Positions 31,001-37,177 of a stretch of 37,177 nucleotides of DNA are shown here, one piece after another; the first letter of the stretch is position 1; each line of letters opens with the position of its first letter. The stretch comes from Candidatus Kaiserbacteria bacterium RIFCSPHIGHO2_01_FULL_58_22. Lineage in GTDB: Bacteria; Patescibacteriota; Minisyncoccia; Phycocordibacterales; UBA2100. The notes under the pieces are model-generated. The model saw only the letters and a list, made by a program, of their open reading frames with translations, made no database searches and was not told where the DNA came from. Position numbers and translations under genes: made by a program. The stretch spans positions 1-37,177 of the forward strand of contig MFLB01000039.1 in NCBI GenBank assembly GCA_001781445.1, read 5' to 3'.

Positions 31001-31087
31001 CGGTGCTCCGTTTCGGGTGACGGCACCGGGTTGCTGGAGGAGGTAAGTCGCGTGCGCATATTTTTTTGGTCCTCCAGCCACCCCGTG
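31001..31087 (-). promoter_or_regulatory. Structured leader of rsmH with alternative pairings
   Basis: On the minus strand an 18-nt arm CACGGGGTGGCTGGAGGA (31087-31070) can pair with TCCTCCAGCAACCCGGTG (31041-31024, two mismatches). The last bases of that arm (CGGTGCCGT) alternatively pair with ACGGAGCACCG (31013-31001), which contains the SD-like GGAG of rsmH. The two folds exclude each other, so the leader could switch translation. A conserved RNA upstream of mraW genes is known in Actinobacteria; resemblance to it is not established. Confidence 0.5.
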
Positions 31088-31095
31088 TCATCAAG

Positions 31096-31182
31096 ATGGT
31101 TAGTAGTTAGTAGTTAGTAGTTAGTAGTTGGATTTTGCATTTGTATCCACTACGGTCTACGAACTACTTTCTACGTTCTGCC
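31096..31182. repeat. Heptad-period inverted repeat between mraZ and rsmH
   Basis: Four TAGTTAG units (31101-31130) and, after an AT-rich loop, a complementary arm with CTACGGT, CTACGAA, CTACTTT, CTACGTT. Hairpin of the same type as in the ATP synthase cluster. Confidence 0.75.
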
Positions 31183-31617
31183 CTACAGTGCTCCGATCTC
31201 GCCGAGTTTTTCCGCCAATGCATCGGCCCGTTTCTCGATGCGGGTCTTGTACGCGCGCCAGCGTTCCCTCTCCCACACTTCGATCCGATCCGAGACTCCG
31301 GCGAATATCACGTGTTTCTTCAGGCCCGCGAACGCTTTCTGGTGTTCGGGGATGAGTATTCTTCCCGCCCCGTCAACTTCGACTTCGGCCGCGCCCGATA
31401 GCATGAATCGCGCGAAGCCACGCGTATCCGCCTGAACGAACGAGAGCGATTGCAGTTTTCCGGCGACGTTCTCCCAGGAGCTACGGGAATAGACGAAGAG
31501 GCAGTTGTCGAGCCCCCGCGTCATGACCACTTTCTTCCCGAGAGCCGCTCTAAAGGCCTTCGGGAGGGAGACGCGCTTCTTCTCGTCCAAGCTGTGTTCG
31601 TACTCGCCGATAAACAT
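31183..31617 (-). CDS. mraZ: MraZ, regulator of the dcw cluster
   Basis: 144 aa from MFIGEYEHSLDEKKRVSLPKAFRAAL, the first of two AbrB-like halves; the second is RGFARFMLSGAAEVEVDGAGRILIPEHQKAFAGL. The DEKKRVSLP and DGAGRILIP motifs are the paired MraZ signatures. It binds direct repeats upstream of its own gene and controls cell-wall and division genes. First gene of the cluster; start by family alignment. Confidence 0.95.
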   Translation of the reverse strand: MFIGEYEHSLDEKKRVSLPKAFRAALGKKVVMTRGLDNCLFVYSRSSWENVAGKLQSLSFVQADTRGFARFMLSGAAEVEVDGAGRILIPEHQKAFAGLKKHVIFAGVSDRIEVWERERWRAYKTRIEKRADALAEKLGEIGAL

Positions 31618-31625
31618 ACGTTCTT

Positions 31626-31665
31626 CTGCACCGTTTCCCACTATTTCCCACTAATAAGGAGTATA
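31626..31665 (-). promoter_or_regulatory. mraZ promoter and MraZ-binding repeats
   Basis: TGGGA occurs twice at 10-nt spacing (31650-31646 and 31640-31636) with a degenerate third TGCAG (31630-31626), matching the known arrangement of MraZ boxes. The -10 TATACT (31665-31660) lies just upstream. The -35 is TTGCGG. Confidence 0.7.
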
Positions 31666-31738
31666 TACCACTATACACGCCCGCAAGCCAGTTATCCACA
31701 CTGCTTCGCTCGAGCTTCTGTGAGAGCGTTGCAGTGTG

Positions 31739-31764
31739 TCCTGCGCAACCTTGGCGAAGCAGGA
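31739..31764. repeat. Dispersed CTTCG-type palindrome upstream of guaA
   Basis: TCCTGCG and CGAAGCAGGA surround CAACCTTGG; a near-copy of the element at 25248-25273. It lies in the 200-bp divergent gap between mraZ and guaA, which also holds a GGGCTA-GAAAA-TAGCCC hairpin. Confidence 0.65.
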
Positions 31765-31852
31765 CTCGTCAAATACGCCTTGGAGCTACGCAGTGCAGGC
31801 ATAATCTGGGACGGGCTAGAAAATAGCCCCAAAATACGGTAATATCAGGCAA

Positions 31853-33442
31853 ATGCTCCGCATCTTCAAAAACGCGACATCAGAAGCGCTCGAAGAGATC
31901 GCCGAGGAGATGCGCGTGCGGAAAGCCTCGAAGTTCGTACTGCTCTTCTCGATGGGCTCGCAGTTCGACCACCTCATCGTCCAACAGCTCGCGAAGCTCG
32001 GCGTCTTCTGCGTCGTCGCCGATCCCGCGACCGTCAAAGCCGACGACGTCGAAAAAGCGAGACCGGCGGGGGTCATTCTTTCGGGAGGCCCCGCGTCCGT
32101 GGAGACGGAGCCGCCGCCTTTTGATGAGAAGATATTCGACCTCGGCATTCCCACGCTCGGCATTTGTCTTGGATTCCAAATGTGGGCGAAACATATCGGA
32201 GCAAAGGTGCCGCCGTCCGAGAAACGAGAGTTCGGCATTCATACATTCACACGCACCGGAGACGACCCGCTTTTCGAGGGAGTGGCCGAGCACACGCAGG
32301 TGCTACAAAGCCACGGTGACACGATCCTTCCCGGCTCCGAGATCACCGTCCTCGGCACGACGGACAATTCTCCGATCGCCGCCGGACACTATAAACATCT
32401 CCGGGGCGTGCAGTTCCATCCGGAAGTCTCGGACACGCTCGAGGGCGCGAAGATGTACGAAAATTTTTGCGTGAAGATATGCGGGATACGCGACCGCTTC
32501 CCCGCTCACGATGTCGCGAAGCAAAAGGTGATGGAATTAAAAAAGCTCGTCCTCGGCAAGCGTGTTCTCATCGCGCTCTCCGGCGGCTCCGATTCGTCTG
32601 TCGTCGCATATCTCTTAAAAGAAGCGGGTGCCAAACTCAAAGGTATTTACATACGCGGGATAGATCGCCCGGACGACGAGGCGTACGTGAAAAAATATTT
32701 CGGGAATGAAGATTGGATAGAGCTTGAAATTGTCGACGCGACGCAGGAATTTCTGAAAGCGCTCAAAGGCAAGTTCTCGATGCGCGAGAAGCGCCTCGCG
32801 ATGCGCGGCGTGTACAAAGACGTGCTCGAGAAGGAGATAACAAAGTTCAAAGCCGACTATATCGCGCAGGGAACGCTCTACACCGACGTACGCGAGAGCG
32901 GCCATGGACATGCGACAGGCGCGCGCGTCGCGGAGATAAAAGTGCATCACAATGTGAAACTCGGATTTTCTGTGCCGGAGATCGCCCCGCTTGAAGATCA
33001 GGTCAAGGACTCCGCGCGCGGCATCGGACGCGACATCGGCGTGCCTGAAGATCTACTCGTGCGTCATCCCTTCCCCGGCCCCGGCCTCGTGGTGCGCATC
33101 GAGGGAGAAGTAACGGCGGAGAAACTTAAAACCGCGCGCGTCGCAGACGGCATCTTCATCGATGAACTGCGCGCGGCGAAACTGTACGAAACCGTCTGGC
33201 AAGCGGGCGCGGTCGTCACCTCCTCGGAGCACGTGGGCACCAAGGGCGACGACGTCGCGCTCGGGCACGTCGTCGCGCTCTGGGCCGTCTGGAGCGTGAA
33301 CGGCTTCACGGCGCGCTTCGCCAAACTCCCCTACGAATTCCTGGACAGGGTTTCCCGTCGGATAACGAACGAGGTGCGCGAAGTCGGCGCGGTCGTGTAT
33401 CGCATTTCCGACAAACCCCCCGCCACCATCGAATGGGGCTAA
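31853..33442 (+). CDS. guaA: GMP synthase (glutamine-hydrolysing)
   Basis: 529 aa. Class I amidotransferase half: nucleophile GICLGFQ (Cys105), partner residues in VQFHPEV (His189, Glu191). PP-loop ATPase half: SGGSDSS (243-249; Ser replaces the usual Val), GTLYTDVRESG, and the dimer domain ending KPPATIEWG. Converts XMP to GMP. N-terminal extension of about 25 aa precedes the amidotransferase. TAATAT lies 7 nt before the ATG. Divergent from mraZ; first plus-strand gene of the right end. Confidence 0.97.
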   Translation: MLRIFKNATSEALEEIAEEMRVRKASKFVLLFSMGSQFDHLIVQQLAKLGVFCVVADPATVKADDVEKARPAGVILSGGPASVETEPPPFDEKIFDLGIPTLGICLGFQMWAKHIGAKVPPSEKREFGIHTFTRTGDDPLFEGVAEHTQVLQSHGDTILPGSEITVLGTTDNSPIAAGHYKHLRGVQFHPEVSDTLEGAKMYENFCVKICGIRDRFPAHDVAKQKVMELKKLVLGKRVLIALSGGSDSSVVAYLLKEAGAKLKGIYIRGIDRPDDEAYVKKYFGNEDWIELEIVDATQEFLKALKGKFSMREKRLAMRGVYKDVLEKEITKFKADYIAQGTLYTDVRESGHGHATGARVAEIKVHHNVKLGFSVPEIAPLEDQVKDSARGIGRDIGVPEDLLVRHPFPGPGLVVRIEGEVTAEKLKTARVADGIFIDELRAAKLYETVWQAGAVVTSSEHVGTKGDDVALGHVVALWAVWSVNGFTARFAKLPYEFLDRVSRRITNEVREVGAVVYRISDKPPATIEWG

Positions 33443-33443
33443 T

Positions 33444-33464
33444 CTACGAGGCGTCGCCTCGTGG
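33444..33464. repeat. REP-like hairpin, left of the RAYT gene
   Basis: Core ACGAGGCG-T-CGCCTCGT with a GTGGGGTT tail, just after the guaA stop. The similar hairpin at 34174-34196 lies after the RAYT stop with the same tail orientation. Confidence 0.75.
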
Positions 33465-33486
33465 GGTTACATGATATAGTTGCGAT

Positions 33487-34173
33487 ATGGCGTATAGGCG
33501 TGTCCCTTTTCAACTTGATGAGTGGTTCCATTGTTATAACCGAGGCATTGATAAGCGCACGGTATTCGAGTCAGAAGATGACTCAGAGCGTTTTCTTAAG
33601 CTGCTCTATCTTGCAAATTCGGAAGCGAATCTTCATCTGGCCGATATTTCAGATAAAACTGACGCTATCATGACGCGCCAACGGAAAGGAGTTCTCGTTT
33701 CTATCGGCGCGTACTGTCTGATGCCAAACCACTTTCATTTGCTGCTGAAAGAGGTCGTCGAGGGCGGGATCATAAGATTCATGCAAAAGCTCGGGACCGC
33801 CTATGCTATGTATTTCAATACGAAGAATGAGCGATCGGGAAACTTGTTCTTGAAGCCGTTCCGATCGCGACATGTTGGCGATGATCGCTACTTTCAGCGC
33901 GTCGTAGATTACATCCACTGCAACCCGGCAGAACGATTCGAGCCGGGATGGAAAAGAGGCACTGTTCGCAACATGAATCGTCTTGAGCGGCAGCTCCGTG
34001 ACTACCGCTATTCGAGCTTTCCCGACTATGCCCGCGAACGCCGTGCCATCGCCGCAATTTTATCGGACGACGGCTTCAAAGTGTATCGAGATCGCGGACA
34101 GCGAAGAATGCTCGACGACGCCCGTGCCTACTACGCGGACATCGACTTGGATGACCGTGGCCTGCACTCCTGA
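33487..34173 (+). CDS. REP-associated tyrosine transposase (RAYT, Y1_Tnp family)
   Basis: 228 aa. YNRG near residue 17, the HUH motif MPNHFHLLL (His82, His84), RHVGDDRYFQRVVDYIHCNPA with nucleophile candidate Tyr142. These are the marks of the IS200/IS605-like TnpA_REP group that processes REP hairpins and is normally not surrounded by IS ends. TATAGT is 6 nt upstream. Flanked on both sides by REP-like hairpins (33444-33464 and 34174-34196), so it could mobilise them. Confidence 0.88.
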   Translation: MAYRRVPFQLDEWFHCYNRGIDKRTVFESEDDSERFLKLLYLANSEANLHLADISDKTDAIMTRQRKGVLVSIGAYCLMPNHFHLLLKEVVEGGIIRFMQKLGTAYAMYFNTKNERSGNLFLKPFRSRHVGDDRYFQRVVDYIHCNPAERFEPGWKRGTVRNMNRLERQLRDYRYSSFPDYARERRAIAAILSDDGFKVYRDRGQRRMLDDARAYYADIDLDDRGLHS

Positions 34174-34196
34174 CCCGCAAGGCGACGCCTCGTGGG
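34174..34196. repeat. REP-like hairpin, right of the RAYT gene
   Basis: CCCGCAAGGCG-A-CGCCTCGTGGG, one mismatch in the stem, followed by TTTT. The hairpin could also terminate the RAYT transcript. Confidence 0.7.
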
Positions 34197-34224
34197 TTTT
34201 CACGGAGTGGTACACTTGGCGCAA

Positions 34225-34293
34225 ATGAGTAAACTCTCGTGGACGCTCCTCTTGGTCACATCGATGGCTGGCATCGCAAGTATCTATTCGTGA
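34225..34293 (+). CDS. 22-aa hydrophobic peptide ORF
   Basis: MSKLSWTLLLVTSMAGIASIYS is a single hydrophobic helix with a short polar start. TACACT lies 8 nt before the ATG, the leaderless spacing of the window. It points toward the minus-strand gene ending at 34319. Could be a small membrane peptide or a chance ORF. Confidence 0.3.
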   Translation: MSKLSWTLLLVTSMAGIASIYS

Positions 34294-34318
34294 CGATCTG
34301 CGCGTGCGCGCACCGATC

Positions 34319-34597
34319 TCAAGCGGCTACAACAAACGGCGTGACGAGCCTATTAACGGCGACGCGCAATTTTTCGAGCGTACCGTCGGCGCGCGCGTAT
34401 TCTACGGCGCGCAGAAGAAGGAGTCCCTCTTCATATGCTTCGGGGCGGTTTGCCGTGCGCAATGCTTCAAGCGTTTTTTGCGCGCGGCCGATCGAAGATT
34501 CATATCGCGCGCGGTCTCCCGCTTCGGCCGCGACGATGCACCGGAGCACGTCGGCTCCGAGATTGGCGAAGTAGAACCGGGCGTTTTTGCCGCTCAT
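34319..34597 (-). CDS. Hypothetical protein coupled to the DUF5674 gene
   Basis: 92 aa. Mostly helical: FANLGADVLRCIVAAEAGDRARYESSIGRAQKTLEALR and VEYARADGTLEKLRVAVNRL. No family recognised. Its ATG overlaps the DUF5674 stop (ATGA), so co-translation is expected. Confidence 0.7.
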   Translation of the reverse strand: MSGKNARFYFANLGADVLRCIVAAEAGDRARYESSIGRAQKTLEALRTANRPEAYEEGLLLLRAVEYARADGTLEKLRVAVNRLVTPFVVAA

Positions 34598-34950
34598 ACG
34601 AACAAATCCGGCAGTACCCGCTCCAGAATGCCGCGGATGTTGTCTCTAACGCCCGTATCCGTTATCTCCATTTCCCGATTTCCTTGCGCCGGGCGGATGT
34701 TGATGAGCGAGACATATTCGACGGCGTCGTCTCCGCGCTTATCGGGATAGAGGTTGAATCCCCAGACGCTCCTCTGCTCTGAACCGTCGGCGATGAGGAT
34801 GTTGTTCGCATCCACATGCCACTCCCCTCCGAGTGCGATAATTTCGCGCTCGATATCGGCGACTCCTTTCACCATGTCGCGGTACATTTCTTTTGCGAGT
34901 TCCCTGACTTCTTCGACGGATATCGGTTCTTTGACGATTTTTATGTTCAT
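34594..34950 (-). CDS. DUF5674-family protein
   Basis: 118 aa. MNIKIVKEPISVEEVRELAKEMY, MVKGVADIEREIIALGGEWHVDAN, and YPDKRGDDAVEYVSLINIRPAQGNREMEI are the pattern of this Patescibacteria-common family, unknown function. TATAAT sits 6 nt before the ATG (leaderless). Followed by an overlapping gene. Confidence 0.85.
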   Translation of the reverse strand: MNIKIVKEPISVEEVRELAKEMYRDMVKGVADIEREIIALGGEWHVDANNILIADGSEQRSVWGFNLYPDKRGDDAVEYVSLINIRPAQGNREMEITDTGVRDNIRGILERVLPDLFV

Positions 34951-34988
34951 GGGAGTATTATAGCCCCTCGACTTCGTTCAGTGCACTA

Positions 34989-36087
34989 CTGATATTCACA
35001 CATCTCCCTCCACATAGTTCGCAGGTTTGATACCATGGGGACATGAGTACCCCCCACCCCAACCGGGCTCTGTCTGTCCAGGAGCTCGAAGACCGCCGGA
35101 AGGCGGCAGGCCGATTATTCGACAAAGGAAAGACGGCGTACTTCGTCGCGAAGCGCTTCGCCGTCTCAACCGCGACCGCGCGCGAATGGAAAGAACGCTG
35201 GGCGAGGGGGACGCTCGCGGCACAACCGCAGGGTCCTCACTCGAAACTCACGAAGGCGCAAGAAAAGGAGATCGTTTCCGCGATCCTCGCGGGACCGGAG
35301 AAGGCCGGATACCGAACCCAGCTCTGGACGCTCTCGCGCATCACCGAGCTCATCAGAAAGACGCAGGCCGTGTCGTACAAGCCGCGCTCCGCGTGGCATC
35401 TCCTCCGACGTCTTGGGTTTTCCTGTCAGCGTCCCGAGCGAAGAGTGAGGTAGCGCGACGAGGAGGCGATCACACGCTGGACAAAGACGGAGTGGCCGAA
35501 ACTCCGAAAAAGGGGGCGCTCCTTCGCGTGACCTTCTGTTTCCTTGACGAATCGGGGTACTCGGAACGTCCGACAGTCCGAAGCACGTGGGGGAGGAAAG
35601 GAGAGACACCCATCATTCGGTCGACCGGATCGTGGAAGAGCATCTCGGCGACCGGCATCATCGCGACCGATGTTGCCCTGAGGCGCGTGCGCGAACTATG
35701 CACGTTCAAAAAAGGTTCGGTGCGCAAAGAAGACACCGTGAATACGCTCAAGCATCTTCTGCGACACGTGAAGGGTCGGATCGCGCTCTTTTGGGACGGT
35801 CTCGCGCAGCACGGAGCGAGAAGTGTCCGCGAGTACCTCGCCGGACACCGCGACCGCTTCGTCATGGTCGAGCGCTTCCCCGCCTACGCGCCAGAGCTCA
35901 ATCCCCAGGAGTACCTCTGGTCGTCGTCGAAAACGAAAGACATGGCGAACTACTGCCCGGAGAAGCCGGACGATCTCGCGCAAAAAGCGCGTATGAGCCT
36001 CAGGCGCATCCAACGCCGTCCCGACATTCTGCGGGGTGCGCTCAAGAAGTCAGGATTATTTGGAGGAGGGAGTTAAGTGAAGCTCAG
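34989..36087 (+). mobile_element. IS630-family insertion sequence with TA target duplication
   Basis: TIRs: left CTGATATTCACACATCTCCC (from 34989), right inverted complement CTGAGCTTCACTTAACTCCC (ending 36087), sharing about 80 percent over 24 bp including CTCCCTCC. TA flanks both ends (34987-34988 and 36088-36089), the IS630/Tc1 target. The transposase inside is interrupted (next entry). Confidence 0.82.
35043..36076 (+). pseudogene. IS630-type transposase, disrupted by a nonsense codon and a frameshift
   Basis: The first frame (35043-35453) has the helix-turn-helix and linker ending in CQRPERRVR, then TAG at 35451. Continuing past the stop in the same frame gives RDEEAITRW...EWPKLRK, the expected family linker, so the TAG is an internal nonsense codon. 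At an A5G5 run (35507-35516) a -1 shift is needed to reach the DDE domain: FLDESGYSERPTVRSTW, FWDGLAQHGARS, and APELNPQEYLW, which hold the D, D and E. Programmed frameshifting exists in some IS630 elements, but the nonsense codon argues for decay. Confidence 0.8.
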
Positions 36088-36089
36088 TA

Positions 36090-36164
36090 GATTCGCCTTG
36101 GGTGGCTTGCCGAGAGTGAGCCCAAGTTTATCGCGGGCGAATCGAGTGGACCCGAGGGGTTTCG
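36090..36164. repeat. Hairpin and duplicate of the tRNA-Ala 3' end
   Basis: GATTCGCC/GGCGAATC with inner TTGGG/CCCAA form a hairpin (36090-36143). Then GTGGACCCGAGGGGTTTCG (36146-36164) repeats exactly the sequence at 36314-36332, the 3' end of tRNA-Ala. An inverted T-arm copy (CGAAACCCCTCG, 36250-36261) lies between. Confidence 0.75.
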
Positions 36165-36314
36165 GTCACAGCTCTCGCTTTGCTCGGCCGCGACCCCGCC
36201 TCGCCGACAAGCATTCGCTTCGCTCATCTTGTATACCGGCTCCGGCCTTCGAAACCCCTCGTGCCCTACAAAAATATAGTCGCCCATTGCTCCGCAATGT
36301 TCTCCTGATTTTTG

Positions 36315-36387
36315 TGGACCCGAGGGGTTTCGAACCCCTTGCCTCGTCTATGCCATAGACGCGCTCTACCAATTGAGCTACGGGCCC
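36315..36387 (-). tRNA. tRNA-Ala (anticodon GGC)
   Basis: 73 nt, no encoded CCA. Acceptor GGGCCCG/CGGGTCC includes the G3-U70 identity pair of tRNA-Ala. D arm GCTC-AATTGGTA-GAGC, anticodon stem-loop CGTCT-ATGGCAT-AGACG with GGC, T arm AGGGG-TTCGAAA-CCCCT. Confidence 0.96.
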
Positions 36388-36439
36388 GGAATCTTGCCGA
36401 GACAAAAAGATAGTACATTCTTTGCCTCTCTCTGGCTAT

Positions 36440-36465
36440 ATCTCTACGATGCATCTCTACGATGC
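36440..36465. repeat. Tandem 13-bp repeat
   Basis: ATCTCTACGATGC occurs twice in direct succession between the tRNA-Ala and GNAT genes, upstream of the tRNA on its strand. Purpose unknown. Confidence 0.6.
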
Positions 36466-36512
36466 ATATCCGAGCATAGTGGTATTATGACGCATGACCA
36501 TTTATATCGGCG

Positions 36513-36536
36513 CAAAAGGGGCGATGTCCCCTTTTG
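36513..36536. repeat. Hairpin CAAAAGGGG...CCCCTTTTG before the GNAT gene
   Basis: Nine-bp perfect stem with a 6-nt loop, 14 bp upstream of the chosen start codon at 36550. Could act as a 5'-UTR stem or as a terminator of transcription from upstream. Confidence 0.55.
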
Positions 36537-36549
36537 TCGAATAGGCGTC

Positions 36550-37068
36550 ATGGATATCGAAGTCGCACAGGCAGGATGGAGGGATTTCCCGGTGCTCTGG
36601 AGCTTGCAAAAAAAGATCCTCCGCGAGGCGGAGCACCTGGTCGCGACCGGCGAGGAGCGGAAGGAGCCCTTTGCATACGCGCTCGCAAAAGCCTTCCTGC
36701 ACCGCAAGCGCGTCCACACGTTCCTCGCGCTGGAGGGAGGAGAGATGGTCGGCTATATCACGCTCGTCTCGGGAAAATTCAAGAAAATAAGGGATACCGT
36801 CTACATCGTCGTCGGGGTCCGCGCATCGCACCGCGGGCGCGGCATCGGGACGAAGCTCCTCGCACGCGCGGAAGAGTTCGCGCGCGAGCGCGGGATGCAC
36901 CGCATGGAACTCGAAGTCTCGGATAAAAACGAGTATGCGATACGGCTGTATGAGCGGCTTGGCTACGCGGCGGAAGGCCGCCGCCGCGAGGCGACCAAGA
37001 CCTCGGGCGGGTACAACGACATCATCTGGATGGGAAAACTCCTTTCGAATGGCGGAGGACGAGTGTAA
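36550..37068 (+). CDS. GNAT-family N-acetyltransferase
   Basis: 172 aa from MDIEVAQAGWRDFPVLW. Core GNAT motifs: VGYITLVSGKFKKIRDTVYIVVGVRASHRGRGIGTKLL, where RGRGIG is the acetyl-CoA pyrophosphate loop (Q/RxxGxG/A), then ELEVSDKNEYAIRLYERLGYAAEGRRREA. N-terminal half binds the acceptor, unknown. The longer ORF to 36373 passes through tRNA-Ala antisense and is rejected. Confidence 0.88.
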   Translation: MDIEVAQAGWRDFPVLWSLQKKILREAEHLVATGEERKEPFAYALAKAFLHRKRVHTFLALEGGEMVGYITLVSGKFKKIRDTVYIVVGVRASHRGRGIGTKLLARAEEFARERGMHRMELEVSDKNEYAIRLYERLGYAAEGRRREATKTSGGYNDIIWMGKLLSNGGGRV

Positions 37069-37080
37069 ACTACCAACTCA

Positions 37081-37152
37081 CCCCGCGTCGTTCAACGGAT
37101 AGGACGCGAGCTTCCGGAGCTCGTAATGTGGGTTCGATTCCTGCCGCGGGGA
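37081..37152 (+). tRNA. tRNA-Arg (anticodon CCG)
   Basis: 72 nt. Acceptor CCCCGCG/CGCGGGG fully paired, anticodon stem-loop CGAGC-TTCCGGA-GCTCG with CCG, variable TAAT, T arm GTGGG-TTCGATT-CCTGC, discriminator A. No CCA encoded. Confidence 0.93.
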
Positions 37153-37177
37153 CCGATTATTCCGTTTCAAAAAGCTC

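Noticed and set aside
35451..35453. TAG reassigned to an amino acid
   Set aside because: TAG clearly ends other genes here (leuS, atpA, atpB, mraZ), so the transposase TAG is a nonsense codon.
36084..36287. Minus-strand ORF of 67 aa after tRNA-Ala
   Set aside because: It runs through the tRNA-end duplicates and palindromes and overlaps the IS end; no protein features.

Overview
This 37 kb window looks like a chromosomal segment of a small-genome bacterium of the Candidate Phyla Radiation (Patescibacteria), most likely Parcubacteria-like. Reasons: RNHCP, DUF5671 and DUF5674 proteins that are common in that radiation; minimal ATP synthase subunits (131-aa delta, 81-aa epsilon without the inhibitory helices); almost no Shine-Dalgarno sequences but many -10 boxes placed 6-8 nt before the start codon, implying leaderless mRNAs; and intergenic regions dense in hairpins and repeats. 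The assignment is inference; there is no rRNA here.

Layout. Nearly everything up to 31.6 kb lies on the minus strand. 1-2.3 kb: 5' part of argC behind a leader that looks like a peptide-controlled transcription attenuator, a methyltransferase-like gene, a long inverted-repeat element and an ABM-domain gene. 2.3-5.8 kb: a 1155-aa leucyl-tRNA synthetase carrying two extra enzyme-like domains (an alpha/beta-hydrolase and a complete-motif NUDIX domain) inside its editing region. 6-13.1 kb: DUF5671 membrane protein, YchF, a phosphoribosyltransferase, a flavodoxin-fold reductase, a membrane protein, RNHCP, and two secreted proteins (RlpA-like and unknown). 13.2-21.4 kb: F-type ATP synthase, order atpB-E-F-H-A-G, then a three-gene interruption (rdgB, a PaaX/Cas2-like regulator with palindromic operators, an unknown gene), then atpD-C. 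21.5-25.5 kb: alpha/beta-hydrolase, hicBA toxin-antitoxin with a duplicated hydrolase fragment beside it, S-adenosylhomocysteinase plus adenosine kinase (methyl cycle), and an AbrB-like regulator. 25.8 kb: tRNA-Glu(CTC). 26.1 kb: ArsR-like regulator. 26.4-31.6 kb: dcw cluster mraZ-rsmH-ftsL-ftsI-murF. 31.8-37.2 kb: guaA on the plus strand, a RAYT (REP-associated tyrosine transposase) bracketed by REP-like hairpins, DUF5674 gene pair, a complete but decayed IS630-type element with TA target duplication, tRNA-Ala(GGC), a GNAT acetyltransferase and tRNA-Arg(CCG).

Non-coding structure is the most unusual aspect. At least nine gene junctions hold imperfect repeats with a strict 7-nt period (TAGTTAG, AACTGTA, GAAGTTG types), often as two complementary arms and often running into the upstream stop codon. 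Three regulators (PaaX-like, ArsR-like, AbrB-like) have clear palindromic operator candidates, two of them with a second copy beyond the gene. Two tRNAs have their own 3' ends duplicated about 165 bp downstream. The most distinctive single systems are the argC attenuator, the multi-domain LeuRS and the heptad-repeat family.
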